From a virus: a stretch of DNA of 24,957 nt. The notes beneath the pieces are model-generated. The model did not search any database. It had not been told where the DNA came from and saw only the letters and a program-made list of their open reading frames with translations. Below, piece after piece: positions 21,604-24,957 of this stretch. A program made the translations under genes and the position numbers. Location of the stretch: positions 1-24,957 of the IMG/VR virus record IMGVR_UViG_3300045902_000378; one strand, 5' to 3'. Positions within the stretch are counted from its first letter, which is position 1; the number at the start of each line of letters is the position of its first letter.

Positions 21604-22263
21604 TACTCAACCCCTGGAAGGGCCACGGCGGGATGGGCCGGCAGCCGGCTCTAGCACCTGCGGCCCTCTGGCAGCGAACGCCGGAAGCTGACCAGCGCGT
21701 AAGGTGCGGAACGCAGCGCACCCCAGGCGAAATCAGAGTTTTGGGAGGCACGCGACAACCGACCCTGATTGCCGAGTTGCGCAACCGCAAGGCCGCTACT
21801 TCAACCAATCGGGATGGATGCCAAATGGCCGCGGAAGCGTGACGTACGCCGCAGGGGAGAGACCCAGCGGGATTTTAGCTGATACACCCTGTGGGCCTGT
21901 GAAGCGAGAAATTCGCGGATGAATCGTGGAGGCCAAATACCCGAGGAAGCTGGCCGCGACTGGCAACCTTGTGCGGCTACGGCAAGCGTGGCTGACAGCA
22001 GCCAAAGGCTGATTGATCGGGGAGACCCGACGCTGCCCGGGCTTGTGCCGGCGGCGCGGCGGAGCAATGAGGCCGCGAAACCACGTCGTGCGAGGGGAAG
22101 CCTGAACCGACAGGCAGTGAATCGCACGCTCCTGCCCTACGGCGTCCGAGGCCGAGAGATAAGGCAGAAAGCTCGGGGGCGCGCCGGCGTCCAGAACCGT
22201 GGGATTATCTGGCGGGAATCCATAACCGCCAGACTCCCCGGCCGGCAATTTTTGAAAACAACC
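21604..22263 (+). ncRNA. Candidate large structured RNA (about 650 nt, gene-free)
   Basis: No convincing frame occupies these 660 bases in an otherwise packed operon. Local complementary stems are frequent: 21703-21708/21717-21722, 21731-21736/21765-21770, the self-complementary 21776-21785, 21904-21907/21913-21916, 21989-21994/21999-22004 (6 bp, 4-base loop), 22087-22093/22122-22128 enclosing 22100-22104/22111-22115, 22152-22156/22172-22176, and 22208-22215/22226-22233 (8 bp) with outer 22201-22204/22235-22238. The pattern suggests an ornate noncoding RNA like those of phages (GOLLD, ROOL), but I cannot match any named family. Strand is assumed from the operon. Confidence 0.45.
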
Positions 22264-22698
22264 ATGAAACCAGACGCCCACAAAACGATTGAGCAGTACC
22301 GCATCAAGTCCGGCAAGCTCGCCAGCGACGCGAGTTACGGCAACAACGGCGCGTTCATGCTGCCGCTGGCTGGTGGCAACGGCAACGGAGCGCTGCGGCT
22401 GTTAGATGCTGACGCGCGCACGCCTTCAACACGACTCGTGGCAGTCATCGTCAGCGACGAAGAGGACTGGGATCACGTGTCTGTGAGCCTGCCGACGCGC
22501 TGCCCGACCTGGGAGGAAATGTGCTTTATCAAGGACTTATTTTTTGAGCCGCATGAAGTCGTGATGCAGTTGCATCCGGCCAAAAGCGAGTACGTGAATC
22601 ACCATCCGTTTTGCCTGCACCTGTGGCGACCGCAAAACAAACGCATTCCCGTGCCGCCGACGTGGATGGTTGGACCAAGGAGAGGAGCGGCAGTATGA
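22264..22698 (+). CDS. DUF7694-like protein, 144 aa
   Basis: The start at ATG 22264 is chosen because the sequence upstream in frame is not coding-like. The core has the pattern WDHVSVSLPTRCPTWEEM, IKDLFFEPHEVVMQLHP, then NHHPFCLHLWRPQ, which is the compact His/Trp-rich domain called DUF7694 in phages and bacteria. It has no known activity. Its stop overlaps the next ATG (ATGA). It sits directly after the candidate structured RNA, and its Shine-Dalgarno is not obvious, so the RNA could control it. Confidence 0.75.
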   Translation: MKPDAHKTIEQYRIKSGKLASDASYGNNGAFMLPLAGGNGNGALRLLDADARTPSTRLVAVIVSDEEDWDHVSVSLPTRCPTWEEMCFIKDLFFEPHEVVMQLHPAKSEYVNHHPFCLHLWRPQNKRIPVPPTWMVGPRRGAAV

Positions 22699-22970
22699 AC
22701 CTCGAATCTCTCCACGACTGGCTCTACGGCGCATGCCGCCTGGGCGACCCGGTCACGGTGCGCGATCTCATGGCGGAACTCGACGCGCTGCGGAAGGGTC
22801 CGAAGCCGAAGATGTGGGATGATTTGCCGAAGGACGGTATCAGCATGATCCAGGCGCTCGAGCGCCTCGCCCTGGCGGGCAAGGCGACCAAGGTGATCCA
22901 TGAGGGTGAAGTGGCTTGGCGGTGGTGTGAGCCGCCGGTGAAGGTTCAGGCGCAGGGCGAGTTGTTTTAG
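22695..22970 (+). CDS. Hypothetical winged-helix-like protein, 91 aa
   Basis: The ATG at 22695 overlaps the previous stop by 4 bases. A 91-residue protein with helices followed by a possible beta wing (AGKATKVIHEGEVAWRWCEP), a layout seen in small winged-helix proteins. It has no diagnostic motif. The C terminus GELF resembles short beta-clamp or partner-binding tails, but this is weak. It may be a transcription or replication accessory. Confidence 0.65.
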   Translation: MNLESLHDWLYGACRLGDPVTVRDLMAELDALRKGPKPKMWDDLPKDGISMIQALERLALAGKATKVIHEGEVAWRWCEPPVKVQAQGELF

Positions 22971-23000
22971 GGAATCTGGCGGCAGGGAGAGGACGTGCTG

Positions 23001-23981
23001 ATGGGTGCTAACAGCAAAATCGAGTGGACCGACCACACCGCATCACCCTGGTACGGGTGCGCTCACCGGGAATTCGAGGACGGCTCAACTCATCCTGGCT
23101 GCCAGAACTGTTATGCAGAAGCGATGAGCAGCCGCAACCCTCACACGCTTGGCGTATGGGGTACTGGCGGCGTGCGGGTCAAGTCAAAGTCGTTTATTGC
23201 CAACCTGCGGAAATGGAACCGCGAAGCGCAGGCGGCCGGCAAGGTCGTTAGCGTGTTTCCCTCGCTGTGCGATCCGTTTGAGGATCGGCCGGAGCTTGAA
23301 CCGTGGCGGCAAGAAATGTTCGCCATGCTCGACGAATGCCAGTTTGTTCGGTTGCTGCTGCTGACGAAGCGGCCGGAGAACGTGCGGCGAATGTGGCCGC
23401 GATGCGAAGAGGATTACGAGGACGATGAAGGCATCGCACACGCGACCTATTATCGCCCGCACGTCTGGCTCGGCTGCTCAGTGTCGAACCAAGAGACGGC
23501 CGACCGACTGGTTCCCGAGCTGCTCAAGTGCCGCGACCTCGTGCCGGTCCTGTTCGTGTCAGCCGAGCCGCTGCTGGGGCCGATTAACCTACGGCTTGAA
23601 TGCCCGGGCTGCGCCTTGTGTTGGGCGTCGAAGGATGGAGTGACGAAACTGGGGCAGTGCTACGAGGAGGGGGCTAGTATCGACTGGGTCATCGCCGGCG
23701 GCGAGAGCGGCCCCAAGGCGCGGCCTATGCACCCCGACTGGGCGCGGAGCCTCAGAGACCAGTGCCAGGCCGCTGGCGTGCCGTTCTTTTTTAAGCAGTG
23801 GGGAGAGTGGCTGCCGACTTCACTCCAAGACTGGACTCCCGATCAGATCACGAGTTTTGATGATGGCGTGCGTATGTGGCGCCACGGTTATTTGTCGCGC
23901 AAGTGGGAGCCGGAGCAAATGCGCAAACTCAACGGGCGGGAGTGGAGCGAGTTTCCACAGGTGGAGGCCGCCCATGCCTAG
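23001..23981 (+). CDS. DUF5131 (phage Gp37/Gp68) family three-Cys protein, 326 aa
   Basis: ATG 23001 is used because GGAGAGG (22986-22992) lies 8 bases upstream; GTG 22995 is in frame. The start reads SKIEWTDHTASPWYGC, with the family signature Cys (about residue 19) and GCQNCYAEAM (about 36-45), the conserved three Cys of this family, thought to bind a metal or Fe-S cluster. The rest contains LLLTKRPENVRRMWP and DWVIAGGESGPKARPMHPDW, also typical. Its biochemical role is not established. It overlaps the helicase gene by 8 bases. Confidence 0.85.
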   Translation: MGANSKIEWTDHTASPWYGCAHREFEDGSTHPGCQNCYAEAMSSRNPHTLGVWGTGGVRVKSKSFIANLRKWNREAQAAGKVVSVFPSLCDPFEDRPELEPWRQEMFAMLDECQFVRLLLLTKRPENVRRMWPRCEEDYEDDEGIAHATYYRPHVWLGCSVSNQETADRLVPELLKCRDLVPVLFVSAEPLLGPINLRLECPGCALCWASKDGVTKLGQCYEEGASIDWVIAGGESGPKARPMHPDWARSLRDQCQAAGVPFFFKQWGEWLPTSLQDWTPDQITSFDDGVRMWRHGYLSRKWEPEQMRKLNGREWSEFPQVEAAHA

Positions 23982-24957
23982 CACCGATTACCGCACGTTC
24001 TTGGCCCGCAAGAGCCAGTGCGTTGGCAATGACGGCTTTGATCCGGAGTTTATGCCGGACGCCGCGTTTGACTTCCAGCGGGAGTTGATCGGCTGGGCAG
24101 TGCGCAAGGGCCGCTGCGAGATCATGGCCGAATGCGGCTTGGGCAAGACGCTCATTGAGCTCGGCTGGGCTGAAAACGTCGTGCGGCAGACAGGCGGCAA
24201 CGTGCTGATCATCGCGCCTCTGGCCGTCAGTCAGCAGACGCAGAGAGAAGCCGAAAAATTCAATATCGAGGCCCGCGTCTCGCGCGATGGCTCGGCCCCC
24301 TCTCAAATCACGATCACCAATTACGAACGGCTGCACTATTTCAACCCGGAAGATTTTGTCGGGGCCGTCGCCGACGAAGCGTCCGCGATCAAGGCATTCG
24401 ACGGCAAGCGCCGCAAGCAAGTCACGCGGTTCATGTGCAAGATGCCGTACCGGCTCTTGGCCACAGCGACGCCGGCCCCGAACGACTTCATCGAACTAGG
24501 AACGGCGTCGGAGTGCCTGGGGATCATGACCCAATCCGACATGCTCGGTTATTTCTTCCGCGAAACGAAGGACATGCGGCACACGGTGTTTCGCGAGCAC
24601 GACTTTTGGAACGACACCAAGTGGACGTTCAAGCCGCACTCGGAACGGCCGTTTTGGCGGTGGGTCGCAAGCTGGGGAAGGGCACTGCAAAAGCCTTCGG
24701 ACATCGGCGACTTCGATGATTCGAAGTACGTCCTGCCGCAGCTCAAGTATCACTATCACGTAATAGAGAACCCTTACATTCCCAAGGGCGAACTATTCCC
24801 ACGGCCGGCGATCACGCTCAATGAGCAGAAGGACGAGCGGAAGCGGACGATCAAAGAGCGATGCGCGAAGGTCGCGGAGCTGGTGGACCATGACCGGCCG
24901 GCCATCGTCTGGTGCCACCTGAACTACGAGGGCGACTTGCTTGAGAAGTTAATCCCC
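23974..24957 (+). CDS. SNF2-type superfamily 2 helicase, N-terminal part (3' partial)
   Basis: The frame is open to the window end (328 residues seen). Helicase motifs in order are the Q-like FDFQRELIGWAV (about residues 32-43), Walker A AECGLGKT (about 51-58), IIAPLAVSQQ (motif Ia, about 77-86), Walker B VADEAS (about 129-134) and motif III LLATATPAPND (about 159-169). The second RecA domain begins near RPAIVWCHLN at the edge. Such phage proteins are DNA translocases or helicases, often next to or fused to DNA methylases. The ATG at 23974 lies within the end of the preceding gene, so translation is coupled. Confidence 0.9.
   Translation, partial: MPSTDYRTFLARKSQCVGNDGFDPEFMPDAAFDFQRELIGWAVRKGRCEIMAECGLGKTLIELGWAENVVRQTGGNVLIIAPLAVSQQTQREAEKFNIEARVSRDGSAPSQITITNYERLHYFNPEDFVGAVADEASAIKAFDGKRRKQVTRFMCKMPYRLLATATPAPNDFIELGTASECLGIMTQSDMLGYFFRETKDMRHTVFREHDFWNDTKWTFKPHSERPFWRWVASWGRALQKPSDIGDFDDSKYVLPQLKYHYHVIENPYIPKGELFPRPAITLNEQKDERKRTIKERCAKVAELVDHDRPAIVWCHLNYEGDLLEKLIP

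Noticed and set aside
21604-22263. Group I or II intron, RNase P or tmRNA
   Set aside because: I found no domain V, no group I core elements, no RNase P signature and no tRNA-like end, and no gene is interrupted.
21796-22281. 161-aa minus-strand frame and the rightward 21919 extension of the DUF7694 gene
   Set aside because: Both have non-protein-like composition (many R, P, S) and fall on the hairpin-rich region; no conserved motif is seen.
1-24957. CRISPR array, insertion sequence or transposase
   Set aside because: No regularly spaced repeats, terminal inverted repeats or transposase motifs were seen.

Overview
The window looks like part of one temperate tailed-phage genome (or a phage-like episome) that infects a planctomycete. 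DNA is GC-rich and densely packed, with many 4-base ATGA/GTGA stop-start overlaps. The planctomycete assignment rests mainly on a DUF1580-type gene and on the general look of the structural and accessory proteins. It is an inference from recognised families, not a database result.

Left part (1-10330), structural genes, mostly rightward. It opens with the end of a tape-measure-like tail protein. A lower-GC membrane-protein gene on the opposite strand (a 'moron') follows, with its own promoter. Then come a 596-aa probable tail protein, a gene pair that appears to be joined by -1 ribosomal frameshifting on an A9 run, a 1247-aa fusion of portal, LPD3-like polyvalent domain and MuF head-morphogenesis domain, a 66-aa coupled protein, an 817-aa probable tail/baseplate protein and a 166-aa exported-structure-like protein.

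Middle (10331-14417), lysogeny module. It has a leftward exported HEAT-repeat-like protein, a rightward WYL-like small protein, and a leftward tyrosine integrase. Upstream of the integrase lies the 3' half of a tRNA-Arg(CCT) gene with no 5' half, flanked by direct repeats. Phage genes lie on both sides, so this reads as an unrecombined attP and not as a prophage end. Two leftward small genes follow, then a divergent promoter region with near-consensus -35/-10 boxes on both strands.

Right part (14418-24957), rightward early operon. The order is DUF1580, a zinc-finger peptide, a ParB-like protein coupled to a GHKL ATPase, a micro-membrane protein, an initiator-type tRNA-Met(CAT), a phage CsrA, a second micro-membrane protein, a putative metallopeptidase, a LexA-type DNA-binding domain without its protease, two unknowns, a RecE-like nuclease and RecT recombination pair, a ~660-base gene-free stretch rich in hairpins (candidate structured RNA), a DUF7694 protein, a 91-aa unknown, a DUF5131 (Gp37/Gp68) protein, and an SNF2-type helicase cut by the window end.

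Functionally, the right part would establish infection, recombination and host control (CsrA, initiator tRNA, LexA-like repressor), the middle would decide and carry out integration, and the left would build the particle. The least ordinary items are the two matching A9 slippery sites in structural genes, the portal-LPD3-MuF fusion, the initiator-like tRNA next to csrA, the ParB-GHKL couple and the 21604-22263 RNA candidate.
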